DNA of 64,000 bases from Chryseobacterium caseinilyticum (lineage in GTDB: Bacteria; Bacteroidota; Bacteroidia; Flavobacteriales; Weeksellaceae): the NCBI RefSeq assembly GCF_014837145.1, contig NZ_JACYFS010000001.1:682001-746000 (forward strand). Direction: 5' to 3'. This document shows, piece by piece, positions 44,105-52,091 of this stretch. A program made the translations under genes and the position numbers. Each line of letters opens with the position of its first letter. Within the stretch, counting starts at the first letter, position 1. The notes beneath the pieces are model-generated. The model worked only from the letters and a program-made list of their open reading frames with translations. It searched no databases and was not told where the DNA came from.

Positions 44105-45390
44105 AAATTTCTGAATTGATAATCACTATCGTACTGCTCTGCCTTCTTTTCAGGATTAAAAGTTCTGCTTCTGGAATCGTTTCCTACTCCTGCGAGGTAC
44201 ATCCAGTTTCCGTAATTGCTGTGAACATCATAATCTACGAGCATTTCTTCAAAATATGCGGCTCCAATCCGCCAGTCCTGATTTAGAATCTTACAGAAAT
44301 AGGACGCTACATTTTGCCTTCCACGGTTGCTCATCCATCCGGTGTTTTTTATTTCCCGCATATTGGCGTTGATGAAATCAGATTTTGTTTTACCTTCAAT
44401 CCAGTTATCAGTTAAATTTTGATTGGTTTCAAAAGGAAAATTCTTAGATAAAATTCCGTCCACCTGAAAAATTTTGTTTTCATGCTGAATCGAAACATAT
44501 TTAAAAAAATCCCTCCAGAGCAATTCAAAAACCAACCAATATGTCGAATCATTGCTTCCAAATTCTGCCTCGTATTTTTTGATTTCATGAAAAATAGTGA
44601 CAGCAGATAAACTTCCGTTGGCAAGCCATGCAGAAAATTTACTGCTGTAATCCGAACCAGTCAGACCGTTTCGTGTTTCCTTGTAAATACTGAGATTTTT
44701 AGTATCAAAAAAATAGGAATTCAACCGATTTAAAGCTTCAGTTTCTCCGCCGGAAAATGGAAATGCTGAATAGGGATGCATTTCAAAATCATCAAAACCT
44801 AAGGTTTTTAAATCAATATTATCATTTTCAATTTTAACCATAAACTCAGGATTATCTCCAATTTTGTCTGAAATAAATTCTTGTCTGACAATGAAATCCT
44901 TTTCAATTTTCTGTCTGAAAACCGTGAAATGTATAGGGATGTTTTCAATTTGATGAAATACAAACTCAGGTCGCAAAAGCAACTGTGAAAAGGATTTAAA
45001 CCAAATCGCATTCGGCAAAACCGTTTTAATCTGCTGTTGTAAGCTACTTTCTTCCGTCGTCCATTCATCCTGACAAAAAATGGCATTAATTTCATAATGT
45101 TCAGAAATTTCAAGAAAAACATCTTTTGTTTTTCCAAACTTTTTCAAAAGCGGAGTTTTGATTTGATTTAAATTTCTCTCAAGATCCAAAACGGTTTCAA
45201 GAAGAAATTTCGCCCTGAATTTTCCAATTTTTCTGAATCCAAATTGCTTCTGAACAAAAAAATCTCTTTCAAAAATATAAACCGCAAGAAAAGGTAAATC
45301 CTCCTGCTGAACTTTGAAAAGTGATTCGTTGTCTCTGACTCTTAAATCTTTGGTAAACCAGAGGATGTTGATTTTTTGTTTTTCCGGCAT
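44092..45390 (-). CDS. DASH-type cryptochrome/photolyase
   Basis: About 432 residues, starting at the ATG at 45390 (MPEKQKINILWFTKDLRVRD); a longer frame to 45432 would add residues translated from the DUF2256 region. The N-terminal antenna-binding domain is followed by the FAD domain with CRY-DASH signatures YKETRNGLTGSDYSSKFSAW, STYWLVFELLWRDFFKYVSI, TGWMSNRGRQNVASYFCKIL, and YDVHSNYGNWMYLAGVGNDS. CRY-DASH repairs pyrimidine dimers mainly in single-stranded DNA. Part of a six-gene overlapping operon. Confidence 0.95.
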   Translation of the reverse strand: MPEKQKINILWFTKDLRVRDNESLFKVQQEDLPFLAVYIFERDFFVQKQFGFRKIGKFRAKFLLETVLDLERNLNQIKTPLLKKFGKTKDVFLEISEHYEINAIFCQDEWTTEESSLQQQIKTVLPNAIWFKSFSQLLLRPEFVFHQIENIPIHFTVFRQKIEKDFIVRQEFISDKIGDNPEFMVKIENDNIDLKTLGFDDFEMHPYSAFPFSGGETEALNRLNSYFFDTKNLSIYKETRNGLTGSDYSSKFSAWLANGSLSAVTIFHEIKKYEAEFGSNDSTYWLVFELLWRDFFKYVSIQHENKIFQVDGILSKNFPFETNQNLTDNWIEGKTKSDFINANMREIKNTGWMSNRGRQNVASYFCKILNQDWRIGAAYFEEMLVDYDVHSNYGNWMYLAGVGNDSRSRTFNPEKKAEQYDSDYQFRNLWLQ

Positions 45391-45497
45391 TTCTCGCTGC
45401 AGTATTTTACTTCGTCCCAGTTTTTCTTCCACTTTTTACGCCATTTAAATGAAAATCCGCAGACTTCACATATTTTTGATGGTAAATTGGCAGGCAT
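45342..45497 (-). CDS. DUF2256 zinc-finger-like small protein
   Basis: 51 codons, ATG at 45497, stop at 45342. The sequence begins MPANLPSKICEVCGFSFK, followed by WRKKWKKNWDEVKYCSEKC, which is the DUF2256 signature with a CxxC...CxxxC zinc-binding set. It starts one base after the kinase gene ends and overlaps the first ~49 bases of the CRY-DASH gene in another frame. Proteins of this family are regular neighbours of cryptochrome genes. It was missed by a length cut-off in simple frame searches. Confidence 0.9.
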   Translation of the reverse strand: MPANLPSKICEVCGFSFKWRKKWKKNWDEVKYCSEKCRKNKKSTSSGLPKI

Positions 45498-46814
45498 CTA
45501 TCTAATGAAATTTTCATAATGACTGATCGCAATATCCTTCGCTTTCAAATCATGCATCATGTTATACAATCCGAAAAAAGTTCTGTTTAGATAAATAAAA
45601 TGTTTTGAGCCTCTGTTAGCATTCATTCCTTTCATATCGCTCAGTTTGGCGTACCGTTGCCCGAGATCTGCAATCTCCTGAAAGAAACCTTCATCCGAAA
45701 AATCAAAAATTTCACGGTTGAAAGGTCTTGTGAAGAGTTCCAGCAACTCGTAAAAAAGTTTGCTGAAAAATTCCTGTTCTTTTGGGGTATCATCGTTGCG
45801 AAGAATTTCCAGCTGATAAAGTGTCTGTCTGAAAATCTCAGGATTTTTAAGATTTTCTTCTTTTGCCAATTCGAAATAGGGTTGATAAAAATCTTCCGGA
45901 ATTTCCTTAACGCATCCAAAATCGATAACGAGTAATTCTTTATTTTCTGAAATCAAAAAATTTCCTGGATGCGGATCGGCGTGCACCTGCTTCAAAATAT
46001 GCATCTGATACATGTAAAAATCCCACAGTGTCTGGCCAATTTTATTAAGATCATCCTGAGAATTATTCAGCTTTGTGAATTCAGAAAAATGTTTTCCGCT
46101 CATCCAGTCCATTGTGATGATTTTTTCACAGGATAATTCTGGGTAATATTTTGGAAATTTCAGGTTCGGCAGATGGCTGCAGTCTGCAGAAATCTGTTGA
46201 CTTCTTTTTAGTTCCAAATTATAATCCGTTTCTTCAAAAAGTTTATTTTCCACTTCCTGAAAATAAGATTCTGAACCTTCTTTTTTAATGTTAAACATTT
46301 TAATGGCAATTGGTTTTACCATTTTCAGATCGCTGGAAATACTTTCGCGCACGCCGGGATACTGAATCTTTACCGCCAAATCTTTGCCCTCTTTTTTTGC
46401 TCTGTGAACCTGACCGATACTTGCCGCATTCACCGACTCGGCCGAAAACTGATCAAACATCGCCTCCGGATTCTTTCCGAAATATTTTCTGAAAGTCTTC
46501 TTTACCAAAGCACCCGATAGTGGCGGAACTGAAAATTGTGAAAGAGAAAATTTCTCAACATAAGCCTGTGGAAGAATATTTTTTTCCATGCTCAGCATTT
46601 GAGCTACTTTTAAGGCAGAACCTTTTAATTCTTTTAATGAATCGTAAATGTCTGTAGCATTGTCTTCGTTCAGAATTTTTCTAGCCTCTTTTTCGTCTTT
46701 AGAGATTTTATTTCCGTAATATTTGATGTAGTTGACACCGATTTTCGCTCCTGCTTTCAGCAAGCTGCTCGTGCGTTCTATTTTTCCGGTCGGTATTTTA
46801 TTAAGTGTCTTCAT
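45498..46814 (-). CDS. AarF/ABC1/UbiB-family kinase-like protein
   Basis: 438 residues of the atypical protein-kinase-like family. KGSALKVAQMLSMEKNILPQ near residue 64 contains the family's KxGQ-type motif (here KVAQ), ASIGQVHRAKKEGKDLAVKI the nucleotide-binding loop and lysine, and VHADPHPGNFLISENKELLV with IDFG the catalytic HxDxxxxN and DFG motifs. Members act in quinone/lipid homeostasis; a role beside photolyases is conserved but unexplained. It is immediately adjacent (0-1 bases) to the TetR and DUF2256 genes. Confidence 0.92.
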   Translation of the reverse strand: MKTLNKIPTGKIERTSSLLKAGAKIGVNYIKYYGNKISKDEKEARKILNEDNATDIYDSLKELKGSALKVAQMLSMEKNILPQAYVEKFSLSQFSVPPLSGALVKKTFRKYFGKNPEAMFDQFSAESVNAASIGQVHRAKKEGKDLAVKIQYPGVRESISSDLKMVKPIAIKMFNIKKEGSESYFQEVENKLFEETDYNLELKRSQQISADCSHLPNLKFPKYYPELSCEKIITMDWMSGKHFSEFTKLNNSQDDLNKIGQTLWDFYMYQMHILKQVHADPHPGNFLISENKELLVIDFGCVKEIPEDFYQPYFELAKEENLKNPEIFRQTLYQLEILRNDDTPKEQEFFSKLFYELLELFTRPFNREIFDFSDEGFFQEIADLGQRYAKLSDMKGMNANRGSKHFIYLNRTFFGLYNMMHDLKAKDIAISHYENFIR

Positions 46815-47474
46815 TTAGTTTTTTTTGAATTTTTCTTTAAATAAAAACTTACCGAGGTCAGCCAGTTTTCTTAACGGTTCATTATCCATTAATTCAAATC
46901 CTGTATCGATGGTTTTTTCGATATAGATATCTGTTTTTTCGAAAGCCGGAGATGTATCTTTTTTCCAAAACTCAACAGCCGAAACCAAATGCAGCCAGAG
47001 TGCTTCTTCACGAGCTTTCTGATGAGCGTCTCTAACATTTTCTCTGGCTTTTTCGATGATTTCCCAATCTTTAAAATCCATTGTTCTGATGTATTCACGA
47101 TGCATCTCCCTGAGCTGTGTTGAAATTTTTGCTGCATGCATTTTATTATTTCCTAAAATCATCAGAACCAGAGAACGGTTCATCGCAAGATTTTCGAAAA
47201 ATATATAGTAAACATTCAGCAGTTTTTCCTTTGATGAAATATCTTGTGCCATGTTTACTTCTGAAGCAAGCTCTACTGATTTTTCAAAAAGACTGACCAA
47301 AATCTGTCTTTCAATCTGTTCGAAGCCTGCAAAAAAATCATAGAAGTCTTTTTCTTCAAACTCATTGTCTTTGGCAAACCGGTAAACATTCAACGGTCTT
47401 TTTCCGTGATTAAGAATGTAGTCGCCGTATAATTCAAATATTCTTTCTTTTGTGATCTGATTTTCTCTTTCCAT
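46815..47474 (-). CDS. TetR/AcrR-family regulator
   Basis: 219 residues. Helix-turn-helix near residues 8-50 (KERIFELYGDYILNHGKRPL, VYRFAKDNEFEEKDFYDFFA); the rest is an all-helical ligand-binding domain (LLNVYYIFFENLAMNRSLVL, EALWLHLVSAVEFWKK). It is the first gene of the photolyase operon and probably controls it, by analogy with light-induced TetR-like repressors; the signal is unknown. The stop codon abuts the AarF start. Confidence 0.88.
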   Translation of the reverse strand: MERENQITKERIFELYGDYILNHGKRPLNVYRFAKDNEFEEKDFYDFFAGFEQIERQILVSLFEKSVELASEVNMAQDISSKEKLLNVYYIFFENLAMNRSLVLMILGNNKMHAAKISTQLREMHREYIRTMDFKDWEIIEKARENVRDAHQKAREEALWLHLVSAVEFWKKDTSPAFEKTDIYIEKTIDTGFELMDNEPLRKLADLGKFLFKEKFKKN

Positions 47475-47665
47475 AATATAAATTTAGTAAAACAAATTTA
47501 GTAATTTTATTTACCAAATTTTGAAATAAGGTATAATATTTACTTATGTCTTTTATTCATATTTCCTATCACTATTTCTGATACCTAATTGTAGATTACT
47601 ACTGCATCATAGATAAAACTCACGTAGTGATCATTAAAATATGATACCATATCGGTGTTAAATAA

Positions 47666-47695
47666 TGTAACATTTTGCGAATTTTTTTACTAACT
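47666..47695 (+). promoter_or_regulatory. ECF-type promoter of the sigma-factor gene
   Basis: TGTAACA (47666-47672), 16 bases, ACTAACT (47689-47695), 17 bases before the ATG. The same two words with the same spacing precede the M4 protease gene at 49056-49085. Confidence 0.75.
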
Positions 47696-47711
47696 CTACA
47701 GTTCAGAGCAC

Positions 47712-48209
47712 ATGACGGAGAAAGAAAAGGAATATCTCGAAAAAATAGACAAACATAAAGGAGTTATCTTCAAGATTTCTAAAATGTACATGGATGATTA
47801 TGATGATCAGAAAGATCTCTATCAGGAAATCATCTACCAGACCTGGAAGTCCTACGCTGACTTTCAGGGTAAGAGCGATTTCGCAACCTGGCTCTACCGC
47901 ACTGCACTGAATACCGCTATTCTCTTTTTGAAAAGTAAAAAAAAACGCAGCTTTATTAACAATCAGAGTATTGAAAACATTTTGATTTCGCAGGATCAGT
48001 ACAATGATGATGACGACCGGAATATCAAACTGATGTATGAAGCTATTCAGCAGCTTTCCGGTGTAGATAAAGCGCTGATATTTTATTTTCTCGAGGATTA
48101 TACAGGCAGGCAAATCGCCGAACAGCTGGGAGTTTCTGAAGTTAATGCCCGTGTAAAACTGAACCGCGCAAAAGCGAAATTAAAAGACTTAATAGCAAAA
48201 AAAAAATGA
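47712..48209 (+). CDS. ECF-family RNA polymerase sigma factor
   Basis: 165 residues. Region 2 (residues about 10-75): IFKISKMYMDDYDDQKDLYQ, EIIYQTWKSYADFQGKSDFA, TWLYRTALNTAI binds the -10 element; region 4 (about 105-160): LIFYFLEDYTGRQIAEQLGV and NARVKLNRAKAKLKDLI binds the -35 element. The length is typical. An apparent autoregulatory promoter lies in front, and a membrane protein gene follows after 13 bases, as in sigma/anti-sigma pairs. Confidence 0.93.
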   Translation: MTEKEKEYLEKIDKHKGVIFKISKMYMDDYDDQKDLYQEIIYQTWKSYADFQGKSDFATWLYRTALNTAILFLKSKKKRSFINNQSIENILISQDQYNDDDDRNIKLMYEAIQQLSGVDKALIFYFLEDYTGRQIAEQLGVSEVNARVKLNRAKAKLKDLIAKKK

Positions 48210-48222
48210 AAAGCAAAAAAGT

Positions 48223-49029
48223 ATGGAAATAGATAATTTAAAAGAATTCTGGAAGAAGGATCAGGAAGAACTTCCGGAAGTTCCGCTGGAAAAACAGGAT
48301 GAGATCTTTTCACCTTTAGAAATGATCAGGATTAATATGAAAACTGAATTCTGGCTGTTGATTATTACTTTGCCAGGTTTGCTTTATGGTTTTCCCTTCG
48401 ACAACAAAAATGTAAACATAAAAACAATTTCTGCGTTTGAGGTCTTGTTATCAATCGGCTTCATGACTTATTTTTATACACGGTTCATCAAGCTTTACCG
48501 AATGCTGAGAACAACCGGCATTAATACAAATTATGATCTTTTTAATATCAAAACCCAGCTTCTGGTAAGCAAAGAAATTTATATCTCATATTACATCACT
48601 TACATTCCTCTTGCGTTTTTGATTGCCCTGATCAATGTCAACTTTCATCTCGACAACGTTTATTACATCGCCATCTTTGCAGTAAGCCTCCTGGTTTCAG
48701 TTCTTGTTGTCTTCATTATGATCAGGTTTTGGATTCATTACATGTATGGCAGACATATTTCTGAAGTTGTTGCTATCATAGATGAACTTAACGGTGTAGT
48801 AAATGAATCACAAGTTAACGGAAGAAAATCATGGTTTGAGAGATCGCAGTTGTTTTTAAGGTCAAAATACGGTTTGAAGGGGCATATTGCCAATACCGTA
48901 CTATGGTTTTTCTTTTCTTACATTTTGCTGACCTTAGTTCTTATTGTAGTGATTTGCAGTATGGTTATCTTGGGAATAAAGCTTGATATCATTGATAAAT
49001 CTTTGCTCCTGAAAGCTCTTGAGAATTAG
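48223..49029 (+). CDS. Four-helix membrane protein, candidate anti-sigma partner
   Basis: 268 residues with hydrophobic segments near 45-60 (LLIITLPGLLYGFPF), 72-90, 125-150 (ISYYITYIPLAFLIAL), 155-180 and 225-255 (LWFFFSYILLTLVLIVVICS). The N-terminal 40 residues are cytosolic and charged (EIDNLKEFWKKDQEELPEVP, then EKQDEIFSPLEMIRINMK), a plausible sigma-binding tail. No zinc-binding HxxxCxxC anti-sigma motif is present. Co-transcribed with the sigma gene; the anti-sigma role is inferred from position only. Confidence 0.75.
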   Translation: MEIDNLKEFWKKDQEELPEVPLEKQDEIFSPLEMIRINMKTEFWLLIITLPGLLYGFPFDNKNVNIKTISAFEVLLSIGFMTYFYTRFIKLYRMLRTTGINTNYDLFNIKTQLLVSKEIYISYYITYIPLAFLIALINVNFHLDNVYYIAIFAVSLLVSVLVVFIMIRFWIHYMYGRHISEVVAIIDELNGVVNESQVNGRKSWFERSQLFLRSKYGLKGHIANTVLWFFFSYILLTLVLIVVICSMVILGIKLDIIDKSLLLKALEN

Positions 49030-49055
49030 TTTTTTAAATTTATTTCTTAAAATAG

Positions 49056-49085
49056 TGTAACATTTTTGGTTTTTTCCTACTAACT
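49056..49085 (+). promoter_or_regulatory. ECF-type promoter of the M4 protease gene
   Basis: TGTAACA (49056-49062), 16 bases, ACTAACT (49079-49085), 23 bases before the protease ATG, matching the promoter of the sigma gene. The intervening T-rich spacer is also similar. Confidence 0.75.
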
Positions 49086-49107
49086 GTTTGAAATAATCAA
49101 ACTGTTT

Positions 49108-51189
49108 ATGAAAAAAACCAATACACTATTCAAAAATTTAGTCATAGTTCTTTCACTGAATGTGGCAGCTGTAAATTTCGTTTATGCTCAGGACAACAGA
49201 TCTGTCAGAGATTTTCCTGCATTTACAGTTACTCCCAATTCTCCGTACGGAAACTTTCAGGTAAGCTTTGAAGGGAAAAATGTCTCGTCTTCATCTTTAG
49301 CTTCTTCTTTGGGAAAATGGCTGGGCGGTAGCTCAGATGATACATTTCAAGTTGTAAAATCATGGAGGGATGAATTAGGAATTAAAAAAACGGTCTACCA
49401 GCATTTTTACAAAAACGTGCAGGTTCAGGACGACATTATTGTATCTCATGAAAAAGACGGTACTGTGCTTTCAGTAAATGGGGAATTCGTAAATAACATT
49501 AATGTAACAATTGCTAATACATTATCAGTACAAGATTTGAAAACTCTTATTGCTACTGATTCTAATATCGCTTTAGACAAAATTCAGCTTTCAGATATTG
49601 AAAATGTTATTGTTAAAGTTGATACGGGAAATGGTGTGAAATTGTACAACGCTTCTAAAGTTGAGGGATATTCTTTTTCGCCAATGACATCTAAAGTATA
49701 TTATGTTGATAACGCTTCGAAGAAAATTATTAAATCTTTTTCTTTAATACATCACGTTGATACACCATCTACAAGTACAACTTATTACAAAGGAAATCAA
49801 AGCATTACGGTTGATTCTAATAATGGAGCGTACCGTTTAAAAAACAACGCAAAAAAAGTATGGACCGTAGACGCAACAAATTTTGACACTTCAACTGTTA
49901 ACAGCATTGCAACAACTACAGATGGTTTTAAATTCTTTGCAAATACAGATACAGTAACTGGTTTATCTACAACCTACAATACAGATTACACAAATCCTAC
50001 TGCGAACTTCACGGGCACATCATCAAAGACTGCTGTGGAAGTTCACTGGTCAATTGGTGCATCCAACGATTACTATTTGGCAAGATTAAACAGAAACAGT
50101 TTCGACGGATTAGGAACTCCAATTGTCAGCTACAATAATTTTAACTTCGGAACGGCCGCCAGTCCAAGTGGTACGAATGCGACAGCAATCACGCTTGGAG
50201 GAAGTCGTTTTATGGCATTTGGAAATGGTGCTTTGCCATTATTTAATCCGTTTGTAGGTGTAGATGTTGGAGGACATGAATATTCTCACCTGGTTGTAGG
50301 TACTAACGGAACGGGCGGATTAACTTACCAGGCAGAATCAGGTGCGTTAAACGAAGGTTTTGCAGATATGCTTGGTGCTTCAATTGAGTTTTTTGCATCA
50401 CCATCTCAGGCTAACTGGACGATTGGTGAAGGTTTAATGAACCCCGGAACCTATACAACTGGCGGTGCTAATCCACAAACTATAGTGGTTGATGTTAACT
50501 ATTTAAGAAGTATGTCCAATCCTAAAAGTGCTTCAATTGTTACAGGTAAACAACCGGATACGTATGGTGGCACACACTGGATCGTTCCAACACCTCCATA
50601 TAACCAAAATAATGATCAGGGCGGTGTTCACGTAAATTCGGGCGTAGCTAACAAATGGTTTTATCTTCTATCGGCAGGCGGATCAGGAACTAATGATATA
50701 GGAACTAATTATAATGTAACTGGTATAACCATATTAAAGGCTGAAAAAATTGCATATAAAACTTTAACAGGAGGCTACCTGACTCCTAACTCTAATTTTG
50801 CCGCAGCATATGCCGCGTCAAAACAGGCTACAATTTCGCTTTACGGAGCTGGATCTAATGAACTGCAACAGGTAGAAAACGCCTGGTGTGCTGTGGGTGT
50901 AGGTAGCTGTCTCAGTACTTTGTCTGTCAGTGATAATACTTTAACAAACGCACAAGGCATTAAAATATATCCGAATCCTGTATCAAATGGTCAGTTTACA
51001 ATTGAATATGATCTGAAAGGTAATGCGGAATATGAAATTTATGATCTATCAGGAAAAACAGTGCTTGCAAAGCAAAAACTTGAAAAAGGTATCAATAAAG
51101 TTTCTGTGCCGGGAATTACCGCTGGTGTTTATTTGGTTAAAATCAATGGAGATGAAGCCAATATTACGAAAAAAATAATCGTGAAATAA
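49108..51189 (+). CDS. Secreted M4 (thermolysin-like) metalloprotease with T9SS sorting domain
   Basis: 693 residues. A signal peptide (LFKNLVIVLSLNVAAVNFVY-type) is followed by an FTP/PepSY propeptide (about 60-215), then the catalytic domain: VDVGGHEYSHLVVGTNG with HEYSH at residue 390 and SGALNEGFADMLG with Glu near 416, the classic HExxH + E zinc site. QGGVHVNSGVANKWFYLLS carries the transition-state His. The C-terminal 75 residues (IKIYPNPVSNGQFTIEYDLK to KKIIVK) form a type A T9SS sorting domain. Controlled by the neighbouring ECF-type promoter. Confidence 0.95.
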   Translation: MKKTNTLFKNLVIVLSLNVAAVNFVYAQDNRSVRDFPAFTVTPNSPYGNFQVSFEGKNVSSSSLASSLGKWLGGSSDDTFQVVKSWRDELGIKKTVYQHFYKNVQVQDDIIVSHEKDGTVLSVNGEFVNNINVTIANTLSVQDLKTLIATDSNIALDKIQLSDIENVIVKVDTGNGVKLYNASKVEGYSFSPMTSKVYYVDNASKKIIKSFSLIHHVDTPSTSTTYYKGNQSITVDSNNGAYRLKNNAKKVWTVDATNFDTSTVNSIATTTDGFKFFANTDTVTGLSTTYNTDYTNPTANFTGTSSKTAVEVHWSIGASNDYYLARLNRNSFDGLGTPIVSYNNFNFGTAASPSGTNATAITLGGSRFMAFGNGALPLFNPFVGVDVGGHEYSHLVVGTNGTGGLTYQAESGALNEGFADMLGASIEFFASPSQANWTIGEGLMNPGTYTTGGANPQTIVVDVNYLRSMSNPKSASIVTGKQPDTYGGTHWIVPTPPYNQNNDQGGVHVNSGVANKWFYLLSAGGSGTNDIGTNYNVTGITILKAEKIAYKTLTGGYLTPNSNFAAAYAASKQATISLYGAGSNELQQVENAWCAVGVGSCLSTLSVSDNTLTNAQGIKIYPNPVSNGQFTIEYDLKGNAEYEIYDLSGKTVLAKQKLEKGINKVSVPGITAGVYLVKINGDEANITKKIIVK

Positions 51190-51210
51190 TCTTTCATTTT
51201 TAGATATTAT

Positions 51211-51246
51211 AAGGTTCCGGTAGATCATCTGCCGGAACTTTTTTTT
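51211..51246 (+). terminator. Intrinsic terminator after the M4 protease gene
   Basis: Arms AAGGTTCCGG and CCGGAACTT (51211-51220 and 51232-51240) with one bulged base, then T-run to 51246. Confidence 0.8.
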
Positions 51247-51390
51247 ATCTTGAACAATAATAATATGATGAAATTTACTCAAAATTATCGCTTTCAGATC
51301 TCAGATTATCTTAAGTTAATTTGCTTTCAAAAAAAACAATTTTTATAAGAGTAGAGAAAGAGTTAGTATCTTCAGGAAAATGCTGCTGTG

Positions 51391-51603
51391 ATGAATTTTA
51401 CTTTTCAGTATTTAAAGAAAGTGGTTTCAGAATACATTTCAAGAAACCAAGATTTTATCTTTCTCAGCGCAGAGGGAAGATGCATGAAATACGTTTTAAA
51501 TAATAAAAGTCTACTTCCCAGAGTTCCGGCCAGGTTTATTTCTTCAATAACCGGTGTAACCTACTTTTCACTGAGCAGAATTAAAAAAAAGAATTCGGCA
51601 TAA
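51391..51603 (+). CDS. Possible small protein with a helix-turn-helix-like end
   Basis: 70 codons from the ATG at 51391 (MNFTFQYLKKVVSEYISRNQ...). The end (ARFISSITGVTYFSLSRIKK) looks like the recognition part of a phage-type helix-turn-helix. No ribosome binding site or homologue in the window; the real start may differ. Moderately likely gene. Confidence 0.4.
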   Translation: MNFTFQYLKKVVSEYISRNQDFIFLSAEGRCMKYVLNNKSLLPRVPARFISSITGVTYFSLSRIKKKNSA

Positions 51604-51655
51604 TAATCCGACAATTGAATAATGTTCTAAAATTTTAGCTGAGTTTGGAATTTAT

Positions 51656-51859
51656 TTAAATGAGATTATTTTCTTTCAAAACTACCCCAAGTTGAAACAA
51701 AGTAGTTGCATTATACTGCTTCCGGATGATACGTAGTCTTTTTTCAATCATGCTTTCACTGATTTTCACAGAATGATGCTTTGCCATCAAATCTGAAATT
51801 TCAAGTACTTTGTATCCATTAGCAAGATATTTTACGATTAACAGGTCTCTTTTCTCCAT
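51656..51859 (-). CDS. Solo LuxR/GerE-type HTH protein
   Basis: 67 residues, all helix-turn-helix: KRDLLIVKYLANGYKVLEIS, DLMAKHHSVKISESMIEKRL (recognition helix), RIIRKQYNATTLFQLGVVLK. No receiver or ligand domain. Such short NarL/FixJ-like proteins can act by binding DNA or a partner. Confidence 0.75.
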   Translation of the reverse strand: MEKRDLLIVKYLANGYKVLEISDLMAKHHSVKISESMIEKRLRIIRKQYNATTLFQLGVVLKENNLI

Positions 51860-52091
51860 GCAGTAAAACTACGTAATTTTTAATTAGATGCTTTTGGAAT
51901 TTTACTTCTTTTGAAAAGAACATTCTTTAATGTATAATAGAAACTGTGAAATTTCATTTACCTTAAAGGAAATTGAAAAAATGCATTTGCAGAAATAATA
52001 AATATTTCGCAAAAATAACATTTTTCCTTTCTTCATTAATTAGGTTCTATACTGATTCATCCCAATCCCAAAAATACAACCAAATCATTTT

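Noticed and set aside
51321..51503. 60-codon frame upstream of and overlapping the 51391 frame
   Set aside because: The alternative frame at 51391 has the more protein-like sequence with a helix-turn-helix-like end; both cannot be real.
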